Shown: positions 43,611 to 51,222 of the stretch, one piece after another
How the letters are laid out: the number at the start of each line of letters is the position of its first letter
Numbering within the stretch: position 1 is the stretch's first letter
Source of the DNA: Streptomyces sp. NRRL B-1140
GTDB lineage: Bacteria > Actinomycetota > Actinomycetes > Streptomycetales > Streptomycetaceae
Length of the DNA: 64,000 bases
Direction of reading: 5' to 3'
NCBI RefSeq assembly: GCF_001280065.1
Contig: NZ_LGEA01000114.1
Span: 328,631 to 392,630 of the forward strand
The notes under the pieces: model-generated
What the model saw: the letters and a program-made list of their open reading frames with translations, nothing else
What the model was told of the DNA's origin: nothing
Databases searched by the model: none
Position numbers and translations under genes: made by a program

Positions 43611-43703
43611 CACCGCCGCCTCGATCCGCACGGCGTCCCAGGCTTCGCACTCGGCGAGCGCCTGTCCCGTGGCGGGGTTGATGGTGCGTATGGTGGCGCT
43701 CAT
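43611..43703 (-). pseudogene. N-terminal fragment of an aldehyde dehydrogenase
   Basis: The ATG at 43703 overlaps the cupin stop (ATGA) and encodes MSATIRTINPATGQALAE, then CEAWDAVRIEAAV, the unmistakable first ~31 residues of a succinate-semialdehyde/aldehyde dehydrogenase. After that the frame turns into unrelated sequence and runs into the next gene. The cofactor and catalytic domains (about 430 residues) are missing, so this is the stub of a deleted last gene of the cupin-ABM-Ldh operon. Confidence 0.7.
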
Positions 43704-44134
43704 GCGGTGGGCGCCCCTCCCTTGTCGTGCTCCGAGAGGTGCTCGAAGGTCTCGCCGGTGGCGGTGATGGTGCGGGTGACGTCCCGGCCGCCGTAGACCC
43801 AGTAGATCCGCATGACGCCCTCTCCCCGGTTGAAGAACCGGTGCGGGATGCCCGCCGGGACCCAGGTCGCCTGACCGACCTCCAGGTCGACGAACTCACC
43901 GTCGATCTCGGCGGTCGCCTCGCCTTCGAGGATCAGGACCGACTCCTCGACGTTGTGGCTGTGCAGGGGCAGGCCGGTGCCCCGCTGGAAGACGGTCTGG
44001 CCGGTGGTGATGACGGCCTTCTCGGAGTTCCACTTGCCGACGTAGGGGACGGTGGCCACTCCCCCGCCACGGTCGAAGCGTTCGACCTCGTCCGGGTGGA
44101 TGAGCAGGTTCGGTGCGGCGGGCTGGGTGCACAT
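43700..44134 (-). CDS. Cupin-domain protein
   Basis: 144 residues from the ATG after an ACGGAG ribosome-binding site. The cupin motifs are GTGLPLHSHNVEESVLILEGEATAEIDG (motif 1 with HxH and Glu) and ATWVPAGIPHRFFNRGEG (motif 2 with His). One domain, metal-binding. It could be an oxygenase, isomerase or sensor; no further clue. It lies between an ABM-domain gene and the aldehyde dehydrogenase stub, 4-base overlap with the latter. Confidence 0.85.
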   Translation of the reverse strand: MCTQPAAPNLLIHPDEVERFDRGGGVATVPYVGKWNSEKAVITTGQTVFQRGTGLPLHSHNVEESVLILEGEATAEIDGEFVDLEVGQATWVPAGIPHRFFNRGEGVMRIYWVYGGRDVTRTITATGETFEHLSEHDKGGAPTA

Positions 44135-44163
44135 GCGGCGGCTCCGTTCGGGAGTGCGGGAGT

Positions 44164-44466
44164 TCAGGAGTGGTGGAACAGGCGATGGGAGAGCGTGTTG
44201 ACCTGGCTGCCGGGCACGACGTACTTGGCCGCGGCGTCGCGCCACACCTTGAAGTGGGGTGCCGCGCGATGGGCGTCGACAGCGGCCTCGTCGTCGTAGA
44301 GCTCGTGGAAGACGAAGTGGTGGTCGTCGGCCAGGTCGCAGACGACGTCGAAAGAGCGGCAGCCGGGTTCGTCGGTGAAGGAACGTTCGGCGTTCTCCTC
44401 GATGGCCTTGAGGAAGTCGTCCCGGCAGCCGGGGACGACCTGGAGGGACACGGTCAGCGCGATCAT
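44164..44466 (-). CDS. Antibiotic biosynthesis monooxygenase (ABM) domain protein
   Basis: 100 residues, start overlapping the Ldh-family stop (ATGA). The ABM ferredoxin-like fold is complete: IALTVSLQVVPGCRDDFLKAIEENAERSFTDEPGCRSFDVVCD, HFVFHELYDDEAAVDAHRAAPHFKVW. These small proteins act as cofactor-free quinone-forming monooxygenases or as aldose/LsrG-type enzymes, usually as dimers. Here it belongs to a catabolic operon with Ldh-family dehydrogenase and cupin. Confidence 0.88.
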   Translation of the reverse strand: MIALTVSLQVVPGCRDDFLKAIEENAERSFTDEPGCRSFDVVCDLADDHHFVFHELYDDEAAVDAHRAAPHFKVWRDAAAKYVVPGSQVNTLSHRLFHHS

Positions 44467-45533
44467 GCGGACAGCTCCTGTGGGGTCACGGGGGTGGGCA
44501 GGGGTACACCAGTCGCGCCGGCGACGGCCGCAAGGGCAGCCCAGGTGTCGTCGACGACCGTGATGCCCTCGACGCTCAGACGCTCGGCGGTCCGGGCCTC
44601 CGGCTCGCCGGGGACGAAGATCTCGGCAGTGCCGGGGGCGGCCGGGGTGGACTTGGTCTCCTCGATCAGGGCTTCCATCCGCCCCTCGAACTCGGCCGGG
44701 TCGGCCATCGACCGGATGTCGACACAGATCAGCAGGTGCCCGACGCCGCTTCGGCCGGTGGGGCGGTACGGGCCGACCACGCCGGATCCGAAGGCGCTGC
44801 CGGTCAGCACGCCCGCCAGGACGTCGAACATGAAGGAGATGGCGTACCCCTTGTGGCCGGCCATCGGCAGGATCAGGCCCTCGATCGCGCGGCGCGGGTC
44901 GGTGGTCGGCACGCCGTCCGTGTCCGCCGCCCAGCGCTCGGGGATCGGCTCGCCGCACTCCTTGGCGCGGTAGATCTTGCCGCGCGCCACGGCGGTGTTG
45001 GCGATGTCCATCACGACCGTGCCGAAGCGACCGCCCGGGGCGGCGATCGACCACGGGTTGGTGCCGACCCGCTTCTCCTTGCCGCCCCAAGGGGCCATCG
45101 CGGGACTGGCGTTGGTGGCCAGCAGCGCGACACAGCCCTGCTCGGCGGCCTTGCGGGTGAAGTACGCGGCCGTACCGAAGTGACCGGAATTGCGCACCGC
45201 GACAGCGCTGATCCCGTGCCGGAGGGCACGCTCCACACCCCAGGTCACCGCACGGTCGGTGAGCACCTGACCGAGACCGTCACGCCCGTCCACGACCAGG
45301 ACGGCGCCACTGTCCGTCACGACCTCGGGGGCGGCGACGGCGGTGGTCGCACCGCTCGCGAGACGACCGAGGTACCACGGCAGGCGCAGCATCCCGTGAG
45401 AGGGATGACCCCACAGCTCCGCGGTCACCAGAGTGTCCGCGAGTATCCGGGCGTCCGCGGGGGGAACGCCGTGAGCTTCGGTGGCGGCGGTGGCGAACCC
45501 CAGCAGGTCGGCGGCGCCGACGGTATGCGGCAC
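44463..45533 (-). CDS. Ldh family (malate/L-lactate dehydrogenase type) oxidoreductase
   Basis: 356 residues from the GTG at 45533, which is eight bases after GAGGGG. The frame is open to 45584, but that part contains the TGTATACA operator. The motifs ELWGHPSHGMLRLPWYL, HFGTAAYFTRKAAEQGCVALLATNASPAMAPWGGKE and GHKGYAISFMFDVLAGVLTG are those of the NAD(P)-dependent type-2 malate/sulfolactate/ureidoglycolate dehydrogenase group. It interconverts a 2-hydroxy acid and a 2-keto acid; which one is undecided. Confidence 0.88.
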   Translation of the reverse strand: MPHTVGAADLLGFATAATEAHGVPPADARILADTLVTAELWGHPSHGMLRLPWYLGRLASGATTAVAAPEVVTDSGAVLVVDGRDGLGQVLTDRAVTWGVERALRHGISAVAVRNSGHFGTAAYFTRKAAEQGCVALLATNASPAMAPWGGKEKRVGTNPWSIAAPGGRFGTVVMDIANTAVARGKIYRAKECGEPIPERWAADTDGVPTTDPRRAIEGLILPMAGHKGYAISFMFDVLAGVLTGSAFGSGVVGPYRPTGRSGVGHLLICVDIRSMADPAEFEGRMEALIEETKSTPAAPGTAEIFVPGEPEARTAERLSVEGITVVDDTWAALAAVAGATGVPLPTPVTPQELSA

Positions 45534-45571
45534 AGGACGGCCCCTCGCATCGAGGACTAATGTATCCGCTC

Positions 45572-45581
45572 CTGTATACAG
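45572..45581. promoter_or_regulatory. TGTATACA box upstream of the Ldh gene
   Basis: CTGTATACAG is a perfect 10-bp palindrome, 39 bases upstream of the Ldh start and directly after the truncated GntR gene. It fits the T-N-GT...AC-N-A form of FCD-type GntR operators. Confidence 0.65.
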
Positions 45582-45631
45582 CACGCCTCATGCGGAATCC
45601 ACCGGTACGGCTGAACGCCGGACCGCGAAGT

Positions 45632-46015
45632 TCAGAGGAGGCGCCGGCGGGCGACGTCCAGTTGCATGTCCGCGCCGACCACGAAGTCCTGAGTGGTCAG
45701 ACTGTCGATGAACGCCCGGAGAGTCTGCGCGAGATGGTGCCGGCCGGCCGCCTCCGCCGCCTGCGCGTCCCCCTGCACGATCGCCTTCAGCGTCGCGCGG
45801 TGCTCCTCCAGCGACGGGAGCATGCGACGCGGACCGCCGTGTGACAGGTGCCGCAGCCGTACGGTCTCGCTGCGCAGGTCGCGGACCGTGCGGGCGAGGT
45901 AGGGGTTGCGGCACGCGGCGACGACGGCCTGGTCGAAGCCCTCGGTCACTTCATAGAACTCCTGGTAGGACCGCGTCTGCGCGCCGGCGTCCAGCGTCGA
46001 TCGCGCCGCACACAT
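45632..46015 (-). pseudogene. GntR/FCD regulator that has lost its DNA-binding domain
   Basis: The 127-residue open frame encodes only the second half of an FCD domain: YEVTEGFDQAVVAACRNPYLARTVRDLR, SLEEHRATLKAIVQGDAQAAEAAGRHHLAQTLRAF. The normal protein has about 70 residues of winged helix and the first FCD helices before this, and no such sequence is present in any frame upstream. The frame begins at an ATG that abuts a TGTATACA operator, as though a deletion joined the promoter to the C terminus. It cannot bind DNA as written, although the frame is intact and could encode a stray ligand domain. Confidence 0.72.
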
Positions 46016-46331
46016 GTGTGTATACAGACTGGCGTGTCACCTGCCCCTGGTCGTGAGCGCCGGTGTGGGACGACCGCCCGTGCGGCGACCGAGGACGTGC
46101 GGCCCTCCGGCGAAATGCCCCGACAGCGGGGGCATGGCCGCTGGACCAGCCGCGAAGACGGCGCTTGACGCCTGCGGCCTCACCCGCGACGGCCGCCCGG
46201 CTCGGGAGAGTACCCGGAAGTACTGACCGCCCCGTGCTCACGCGACTCCCCCTGCGGCCCGGCCCGGCGTGTGCTGGACGCTGGGCTGCCGCATCATCAC
46301 CCGTCACCGACCAATCAGCCGCTTCCTCAGG
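46016..46331. other. 316-base gap between the GntR remnant and pirin
   Basis: Apart from the TGTATACA box at its edge nothing convincing is coded here. No reading frame resembles a winged helix, so the missing half of the GntR gene is not merely frameshifted. The sequence is GC-rich and structureless by eye and is probably deletion scar plus the 3' flank of the pirin gene. Confidence 0.5.
46019..46026. promoter_or_regulatory. TGTATACA box at the promoter of the GntR remnant
   Basis: TGTATACA, the same 8-bp palindrome as at 45573-45580, lies immediately upstream of the ATG of the GntR remnant and matches the autoregulatory site expected of an FCD repressor. Confidence 0.6.
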
Positions 46332-47297
46332 TCAGCGCACCCTCCCCCGCGGCTTCAGGCGCGTCACCGGCAGGTCCGGAGCCGGCAACGGGGCCCCGTC
46401 GTACCCCTTCACCTCCCCGAACCGCGTCCCCTCCATCCAGTCCCGCCGCGCCTGCTCGATCTCCTCCTGGGTCCGCCCGATCCAGTTCCAGAACATGATC
46501 AGTTCCTCCTCGAACGGTTCGCCGCCCAGGAGCATCAGGCCCGCGTCCGACTCCGCCCGCAGAGGCAGTTCGGTGCGGCCGCAGCCGAGGTAGAGCATGG
46601 AGCCGGGCAGGACCGGGACGCCGTCCACATGGGCCTCGCCCGACATGGAGAGGACCGCGTACTCGAAGTCCGGCTCCAGGGGGAGGCGTACGTCCGCGCC
46701 CCGGGTGAGGGCGAGGTCGGCGCCGACGATCGGACTGTACGCCGTGCCGGGTGACGTCGCGCCGTCGAGGTCGCCGAGGATCAGCGTGGCGGTGAGGCCG
46801 GGTGCCGTGACGACCGGCAGATCGGCGTGGTGTTCGAAGCGCGGGTCGGTGTGGCGGTGGCCGTCGGGGAGCGCGACCCACAGTTGCGCGCCGTGCAGGA
46901 AACGGGCGTGCGAGCGGGGGCTCTCCTCGGAGTGGCTGATGGCCCGGCCGGAGGTCATCAGTCCCAGTTCGCGCGGGCGGATCGTCTGGAGGCTGCCGGT
47001 CGAGTCGCGGTGCAGCACCTCCCCCTCGTGCAGCCAGCTCACCGTCTGCAGACCCATGTGGGGGTGCGGCGGAACCTGCATGCCGGGCTCGTCGGCGATG
47101 TCGTCGGGACCGTAGTGGTCGATGAAGCACCAGGCCCCGACCATACGGCGACCCAGGTTGGGCAGCAGCCGGCGGACCTCGCTCGACTCGCCCAGCTTCA
47201 CCTTGCGGGGGCTGAGGAGTTCACGCACCGGCTCCGCCACCACGAAGCCACGGCCGCCGCACAGGGAGGGGGCCGCTTCGCGCTCAAGATTGCTCAT
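46332..47297 (-). CDS. Pirin family protein
   Basis: 321 residues, bicupin. The N-terminal metal site is in GAWCFIDHYGPDDI, VPPHPHMGLQTVSWLHEGEVLHRDSTGS (two histidines and later H in AISHSEES with Glu), as in quercetinase-type pirins. The C-terminal cupin carries YAVLSMSGEAHVDGVPVLPGSMLYLGCG and a pirin-type closing region GEPFEEELIMFWNWIGRTQEEIEQARRDW. The metal-binding half suggests quercetin-like dioxygenase or redox-sensing activity. The divergent MarR gene at 47423 shares its promoter region, with a tandem repeat between. Confidence 0.9.
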   Translation of the reverse strand: MSNLEREAAPSLCGGRGFVVAEPVRELLSPRKVKLGESSEVRRLLPNLGRRMVGAWCFIDHYGPDDIADEPGMQVPPHPHMGLQTVSWLHEGEVLHRDSTGSLQTIRPRELGLMTSGRAISHSEESPRSHARFLHGAQLWVALPDGHRHTDPRFEHHADLPVVTAPGLTATLILGDLDGATSPGTAYSPIVGADLALTRGADVRLPLEPDFEYAVLSMSGEAHVDGVPVLPGSMLYLGCGRTELPLRAESDAGLMLLGGEPFEEELIMFWNWIGRTQEEIEQARRDWMEGTRFGEVKGYDGAPLPAPDLPVTRLKPRGRVR

Positions 47298-47384
47298 GGC
47301 GCACAACCTAGTCCGGCGCACGGCCCTGCGTCAGCGTCCCGATCGGCCCGTGGCGCGAGGGCACCTCGCGGACGCCGAGGAGAT

Positions 47385-47414
47385 TAGTAGCCATGTACAT
47401 AGTAGCCATGTACT
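47385..47414. repeat. Tandem 15-bp direct repeat in the pirin-MarR divergent promoter
   Basis: TAGTAGCCATGTACA at 47385-47399 is followed at once by TAGTAGCCATGTACT at 47400-47414, identical at 14 of 15 positions. The repeats contain GTAC dyads, and an ATGTACAT palindrome spans the junction. With both genes diverging from here it is the obvious regulator-binding region. Confidence 0.8.
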
Positions 47415-47422
47415 GTTTTCGC

Positions 47423-47905
47423 ATGAACGACGGTTACGAGGGCGCGACGCCCGGGTTCCTGGTGTGGCGGCTGTCGATGAAGTGGCGGGTCGCGGTCGAC
47501 CGGGCGGTCGCGCCGCTGGGGCTCACGCACGCGCAGTACTCGCTGGTCGCCTCGCTGCATGGCATGCAGCGCTCCGGCGAGCGGCCCAGCCAGCGCCGCC
47601 TCGCCGACCACACCGGGCTCGAACCGCTCTACGTGTCGAAGCTGGCCCGCGCCCTGGAGACGGCCGGCCTCCTGGAGCGCACCCGTGACCCACGGGACCC
47701 GCGTGCGGTGCAGCTCGCCCTCACCGAGCGGGGCCTCGATGTCACCCGGCGGGCCATCGACGTCGTCCACGGACTCCTCGGGCAGCTCCTCGACCCGCTC
47801 GGCGGCCTCGGCAGCGCGCGCACCCGGGAGTTCACCCGCGAGCTGACGGCCCTGCTCGACGCACCCCTTGATCCCTTCAGCGAGAACGAGACGGAGCAGC
47901 CATGA
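47423..47905 (+). CDS. MarR family regulator, divergent from pirin
   Basis: 160 residues from the ATG at 47423; the frame is open from 47393, but that reads through the direct repeat. The winged helix is LVWRLSMKWRVAVDRAVAPLGLTHAQYSLVASL, RRLADHTGLEPLYVSKLARALETAGLLERTRDPRDPRAVQLALTERG. No ribosome-binding site precedes the ATG, so the mRNA may be leaderless. It overlaps the next MarR-like gene by 4 bases. Target is probably the pirin gene and itself. Confidence 0.88.
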   Translation: MNDGYEGATPGFLVWRLSMKWRVAVDRAVAPLGLTHAQYSLVASLHGMQRSGERPSQRRLADHTGLEPLYVSKLARALETAGLLERTRDPRDPRAVQLALTERGLDVTRRAIDVVHGLLGQLLDPLGGLGSARTREFTRELTALLDAPLDPFSENETEQP

Positions 47906-48348
47906 CCACCACCACGCCCCTCGCCGACCCCCGCGTCATCGCCCTGGCCCACTACGCCGGCCGGGCTCTGCTGGAGAACGTGCTCGCCCGGCACGGCATC
48001 ACCTTCCAGCAGTCCGTCGCCCTCCGCCTCGCCGCACTCGCCGACGGCCCGGTCGCGCGCCGGGAGATCGTCGACGGTGTCACGGGCGCGCTGAAGATCG
48101 ACGCGTCGGAGGTGCACGGCGTGCTCGACCAGCTGATCGCCGCGCAACTGGTGGCCCCCGACGGGGCGTCGCAGGTGCGGATCACTGACGCCGGGCGGGA
48201 GCTGTACGCCACGACCTCCGGTGAGACGGCCCCCCTCACCACCCGGGTCTACGACGGCATCCCGGCGGAGGACCTGGCCGTCACGGGCCGGGTGCTGAGC
48301 CTGATCACCGAGCGGGCCGGTGCCGAGCTGGCCGCCCTGACCCGATAG
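47902..48348 (+). CDS. MarR-like winged-helix protein coupled to the preceding regulator
   Basis: 148 residues, ATGA overlap with the MarR gene. It has MarR topology: LAHYAGRALLENVLARHGITFQQSVALRLAALADGPVARREIVDGVTGALKIDASEVHGVLDQLIAAQLV and a wing GASQVRITDAGRELY. It lacks the strongly basic wing of the first protein, so it may act as a partner that modulates it rather than as an independent repressor. Two overlapping MarR genes in a row are uncommon. Confidence 0.72.
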   Translation: MTTTTPLADPRVIALAHYAGRALLENVLARHGITFQQSVALRLAALADGPVARREIVDGVTGALKIDASEVHGVLDQLIAAQLVAPDGASQVRITDAGRELYATTSGETAPLTTRVYDGIPAEDLAVTGRVLSLITERAGAELAALTR

Positions 48349-48418
48349 TCGCGACCCCGTCCGACCAGCGGAATATCCGGCCCACGGACTCGGTTGTCGG
48401 CCTCGAGGGAGGCACCGA

Positions 48419-48778
48419 GTGAACACGACCCAGGACACCACGTACTACGCCCACGGAACCCCGGCCGAGCGCTGGGAGCGCGCGCGGCTGTTCTTCGACG
48501 CCAAGGACTACGCCGCCGCCGCGCGCGTCCTGGTCGGGCTGGTCGAGGAGGTGCCCGAGCAGACCGGGCCCCGGCTGCTCCTGGCGCGGTCCTACTACCA
48601 CTCGGCTCAACTGCAGCGCGCCGAGGGCGAGTTGCGGACGATCGTCGAGCGGGACCCCGTGGAGCACTACGCCCGGCTGATGCTCGGCCGCACGCTCCAG
48701 CGGCAGAACCGGCACGAGGAAGCCGAGTCGCACCTGCGGATCGCCTCGGCGCTCGCGGGTGACTTCGAACAGCGCTGA
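48419..48778 (+). CDS. Small tetratricopeptide-repeat protein
   Basis: 119 residues, GTG start after GAGGGAGGCACCGA. At least two TPR pairs are visible: PAERWERARLFFDAKDYAAAARVLVGLVEEVPEQTGPRLLLARSYYHSAQLQRAEGELRTIVERDP and ARLMLGRTLQRQNRHEEAESHLRIASAL. No partner or catalytic region is visible; it would be an adaptor. A strong hairpin follows. Confidence 0.75.
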   Translation: MNTTQDTTYYAHGTPAERWERARLFFDAKDYAAAARVLVGLVEEVPEQTGPRLLLARSYYHSAQLQRAEGELRTIVERDPVEHYARLMLGRTLQRQNRHEEAESHLRIASALAGDFEQR

Positions 48779-48794
48779 CCGCGCCGCATCTGGC

Positions 48795-48824
48795 GATGCC
48801 CGGCTCCGTGCGGAGCCGGGCATC
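48795..48824. terminator. Terminator between TPR protein and PepSY gene
   Basis: GATGCCCGGCTCCG and CGGAGCCGGGCATC are exact complements over 14 bases, two bases apart, giving a long stem with a small loop between two converging genes. Confidence 0.85.
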
Positions 48825-48843
48825 ATCGGGGTCCGCGGTCCCG

Positions 48844-50247
48844 CTACGCGACCGGCGTCCCGTACGACCGCCGCCCCCGCCGGTGGGCGATCTCCCCCAG
48901 CAGGATGTCGACGGCGAGGAAGGCCGCCAGCGGAATGCCGAACAGGGGCAGGAAGTAGCCGAGTACGGCGATGCCCGCCAGCAGTGGCACGAGGATCTGG
49001 GGCGGGACCTGCTGCCAGGCACCCCGCGGGATCGGACGGCCGAAGGAGGTGCCCCGGCCGCGCTGCCACCACATGCGGTAGCCCCAGACGATCAGCAGGA
49101 TCAGGGAGGCGGCGAGCAGCATCAGGGCGATCTGGTTGGCCAGGCCGAACAGGACGCCGGTGTGCAGGTCGATGCCCCACCGGGTGAGCTTCGCGAGCAC
49201 TGGGTATTCCGCGAAGCGCACCACGTCGGTGACCCGGCCGTCGGCCGGGTCGATCGCGACGGCGTCCTGTTTCGTGGGCCAGCCGCGCTGCACCTGCTTG
49301 ACCACGTACGCCGAGTTCGCGTCGGCGGGCGGCACGATCTCCACCGGGTCGCCCAGCCCCTCGGCCCGCGCCGCCGAGAGGACCTTGTCCAGGCCGACGC
49401 CGTGCGCGGCGTCGCCCGCCTGCCCGGCGGCGGAGCCGTGGCCGGCGTGTTCACCGCCTGCGGCCGCCGACACCGACGGGGTGGCCTGGCCGAGCGAGGT
49501 CCGCAGCTCGTCGATGGTGGCGCCGGCGTAGGCGGACCAGGTCAGGCCGGTCGCCGAGAGGAAGAAGAACCCTATCGCCGCCCAGACGCCGACGGTGCCG
49601 TGCAGTCCGAGGGTGCGGCGCCGGCCCTTCGTCCCTCGCACCTTGCGCAGGGCGCGGCGCCGGGAGAACCACAGCGCCAGCCCGCCCGCCGAGATCACCC
49701 ACAGCCAGCTGGCCGCCAGTTCGCTGTACAGCCGCCCCGGCTCCCCCAGGTGCAGGTCCCGGTGGAACTCGTCGATCCAGGTACGCAGCGGCAGCGCGCC
49801 GGTCGAGCCGTACTGCTCGAGGGAGCCGCGCACCTGTGCGGTGTACGGGTCGACGAACACGGCGAGCACGTGGCCCTCGCCGACGCCCGGGACGCCGGAC
49901 AGCATCACCCTGGTCGTGGCGTCGGCCTCGGGTGAGGGGCGTACGGCCGAGACGGTGCCCTCGGGACGGGCCTTGCGGGCGGCGGCCACCTGCTCGCTGA
50001 TCGGCAGCTTCTTCTCACCCACGGGGACGGTCAGTTCGTGGTCGTACACGAGCTTCTCGGCCTGAAAGGAGCCCGCGTACAGCAGACCGGTGACGGCGGC
50101 GACGAGGAGGAACGGCGCCACCAGCACACCGGCGTAGAAGTGCAGGCGGAGGATCAGCGGGCGCAGGGAGGCCCAGCCGTTCTTCGGCGGTGCCGGGGCG
50201 GCCGGCTGCGGGGCCTCGTCCGTGGTGGTCGAGGGAGCGGTGGTCAT
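48844..50247 (-). CDS. PepSY-domain transmembrane protein
   Basis: 467 residues. A hydrophobic segment with a leading histidine (LILRLHFYAGVLVAPFLLVAAVTGLLYAG), then HRDLHLG ... WLWVISAGGLALWF, LHGTVGVWAAIGFFFLSATGLTWSA and WGIDLHTGVLFGLANQIALMLLAASLILLIVW are the four helices with histidines at the membrane faces, typical of the PepSY-TM/PiuB group. PepSY domains are in the extracytoplasmic loops. A His-rich insert (GGEHAGHGSAAGQAGDAAHG) around residue 260 may bind metal. Such proteins are tied to iron or copper acquisition and ferric reduction. Confidence 0.85.
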   Translation of the reverse strand: MTTAPSTTTDEAPQPAAPAPPKNGWASLRPLILRLHFYAGVLVAPFLLVAAVTGLLYAGSFQAEKLVYDHELTVPVGEKKLPISEQVAAARKARPEGTVSAVRPSPEADATTRVMLSGVPGVGEGHVLAVFVDPYTAQVRGSLEQYGSTGALPLRTWIDEFHRDLHLGEPGRLYSELAASWLWVISAGGLALWFSRRRALRKVRGTKGRRRTLGLHGTVGVWAAIGFFFLSATGLTWSAYAGATIDELRTSLGQATPSVSAAAGGEHAGHGSAAGQAGDAAHGVGLDKVLSAARAEGLGDPVEIVPPADANSAYVVKQVQRGWPTKQDAVAIDPADGRVTDVVRFAEYPVLAKLTRWGIDLHTGVLFGLANQIALMLLAASLILLIVWGYRMWWQRGRGTSFGRPIPRGAWQQVPPQILVPLLAGIAVLGYFLPLFGIPLAAFLAVDILLGEIAHRRGRRSYGTPVA

Positions 50248-50399
50248 CGGCAGGCTTCTCCGGGAGGTCGTCTGGGCCGTTGCGGTGTGAGCGGTGGCCG
50301 TTGCGGTGCAGTAGTCGGGGCGGCGGTGCGTTCAGTTCCCGGAGAACGTGCGTGATGTGCGTCACGTAAGGGTGGGGGGTGGCGTGTCATCCTGACGCG

Positions 50400-51044
50400 A
50401 TGGGAACAACGGGCGATCGCGCACCCCTGGCCGAGCAGGTCGGGCAACTCCTCGACGGGGGACTCCCGTTGACCATCGTCGCGGCCGGTGACCCGGTGCT
50501 GCGCCAGGGCACGGTGCCGTACGACGGTCAGCTGGAGCCCGCCCTGCTGGCCCGGTTCGTCGAGGCTTTGCGGGTCACCATGCGCGCGGCGCCCGGGGTC
50601 GGCCTGGCGGCGCCGCAGGTCGGTGTGCCGCTCAGGATCGCGGTGATCGAGGATCCGGCACCGGTGCCGGAGGAGGTGCGGCTCGCCCGCGGACGGGTGC
50701 CGCAGCCGTTCCGCGTGCTGGTCAACCCCTCCTACGAGCCCGTCGGGGAGGCGCGGGCCGCGTTCTTCGAGGGCTGCCTGAGCGTTCCGGGCTGGCAGGC
50801 GGTGGTGGCGCGGCCCGCCGAGGTGCGGCTGACCGGGCAGGACGAGCACGGACGGGCACTGGACGAGGTGTTCACGGGCTGGCCGGCGCGGATCGTGCAG
50901 CACGAGACGGACCACCTCGACGGCGTCCTCTACCTGGACCGCGCCGAGCCGCGATCGCTGGCCTCCAGCCAGGCGATGGCGGAACGCTGGGCCCAGCCGA
51001 CACCACAGGAGGCGGCGCGGGCACTGGGCTTCGAGCTGCCGTAG
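50400..51044 (+). CDS. def: Peptide deformylase
   Basis: 214 residues from the ATG at 50400, divergent from the PepSY gene. The three metal motifs are GVGLAAPQVG (GxGxAAxQ), EGCLSVPGW (EGCLS, the cysteine ligand) and QHETDHLDG (HExxH). It removes formyl groups from nascent proteins. Streptomyces carries several deformylases; this one has a longer C terminus and could be the accessory copy. Nothing beside it suggests a role in an antibiotic cluster. Confidence 0.9.
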   Translation: MGTTGDRAPLAEQVGQLLDGGLPLTIVAAGDPVLRQGTVPYDGQLEPALLARFVEALRVTMRAAPGVGLAAPQVGVPLRIAVIEDPAPVPEEVRLARGRVPQPFRVLVNPSYEPVGEARAAFFEGCLSVPGWQAVVARPAEVRLTGQDEHGRALDEVFTGWPARIVQHETDHLDGVLYLDRAEPRSLASSQAMAERWAQPTPQEAARALGFELP

Positions 51045-51046
51045 CC

Positions 51047-51119
51047 GGGCAGGCCTGCGGGCCTTCCGACCTGGCGGCTGAGAGAGTAACCGCCGCGCGC
51101 CCGCGGGCTCGGCCTGCCC
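51047..51119. terminator. Nested inverted repeats between deformylase and LpdA-like gene
   Basis: GGGCAGGCC (51047-51055) pairs with GGCCTGCCC (51111-51119), and a further GGCGG/CCGCC pair (51073-51077 and 51090-51094) lies inside. The branched GC-rich structure sits between two converging genes. Confidence 0.5.
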
Positions 51120-51222
51120 ACCGACTTGATGCACCGGCCGCTCGGCGCGCTCTCGGGCGGGCAGCGGTGCCCGCGCACGCGTGAGGCCGGCCGGCGCCGG
51201 CGGGTGCCGGCCGGCTCGCGGG

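Noticed and set aside
47385..47414. Direct repeat considered as a CRISPR-like or mobile-element feature
   Set aside because: Only two copies, without spacers, cas genes or a transposase; its place in a divergent promoter explains it as a binding site.
51061..51100. GGCGGCTGAGAGAGTAACCGCC-like segment that recalls the CTGAGA of a TPP riboswitch
   Set aside because: The second conserved half of the TPP aptamer is absent and the element lies between two converging stop codons, so a terminator structure is the better reading.
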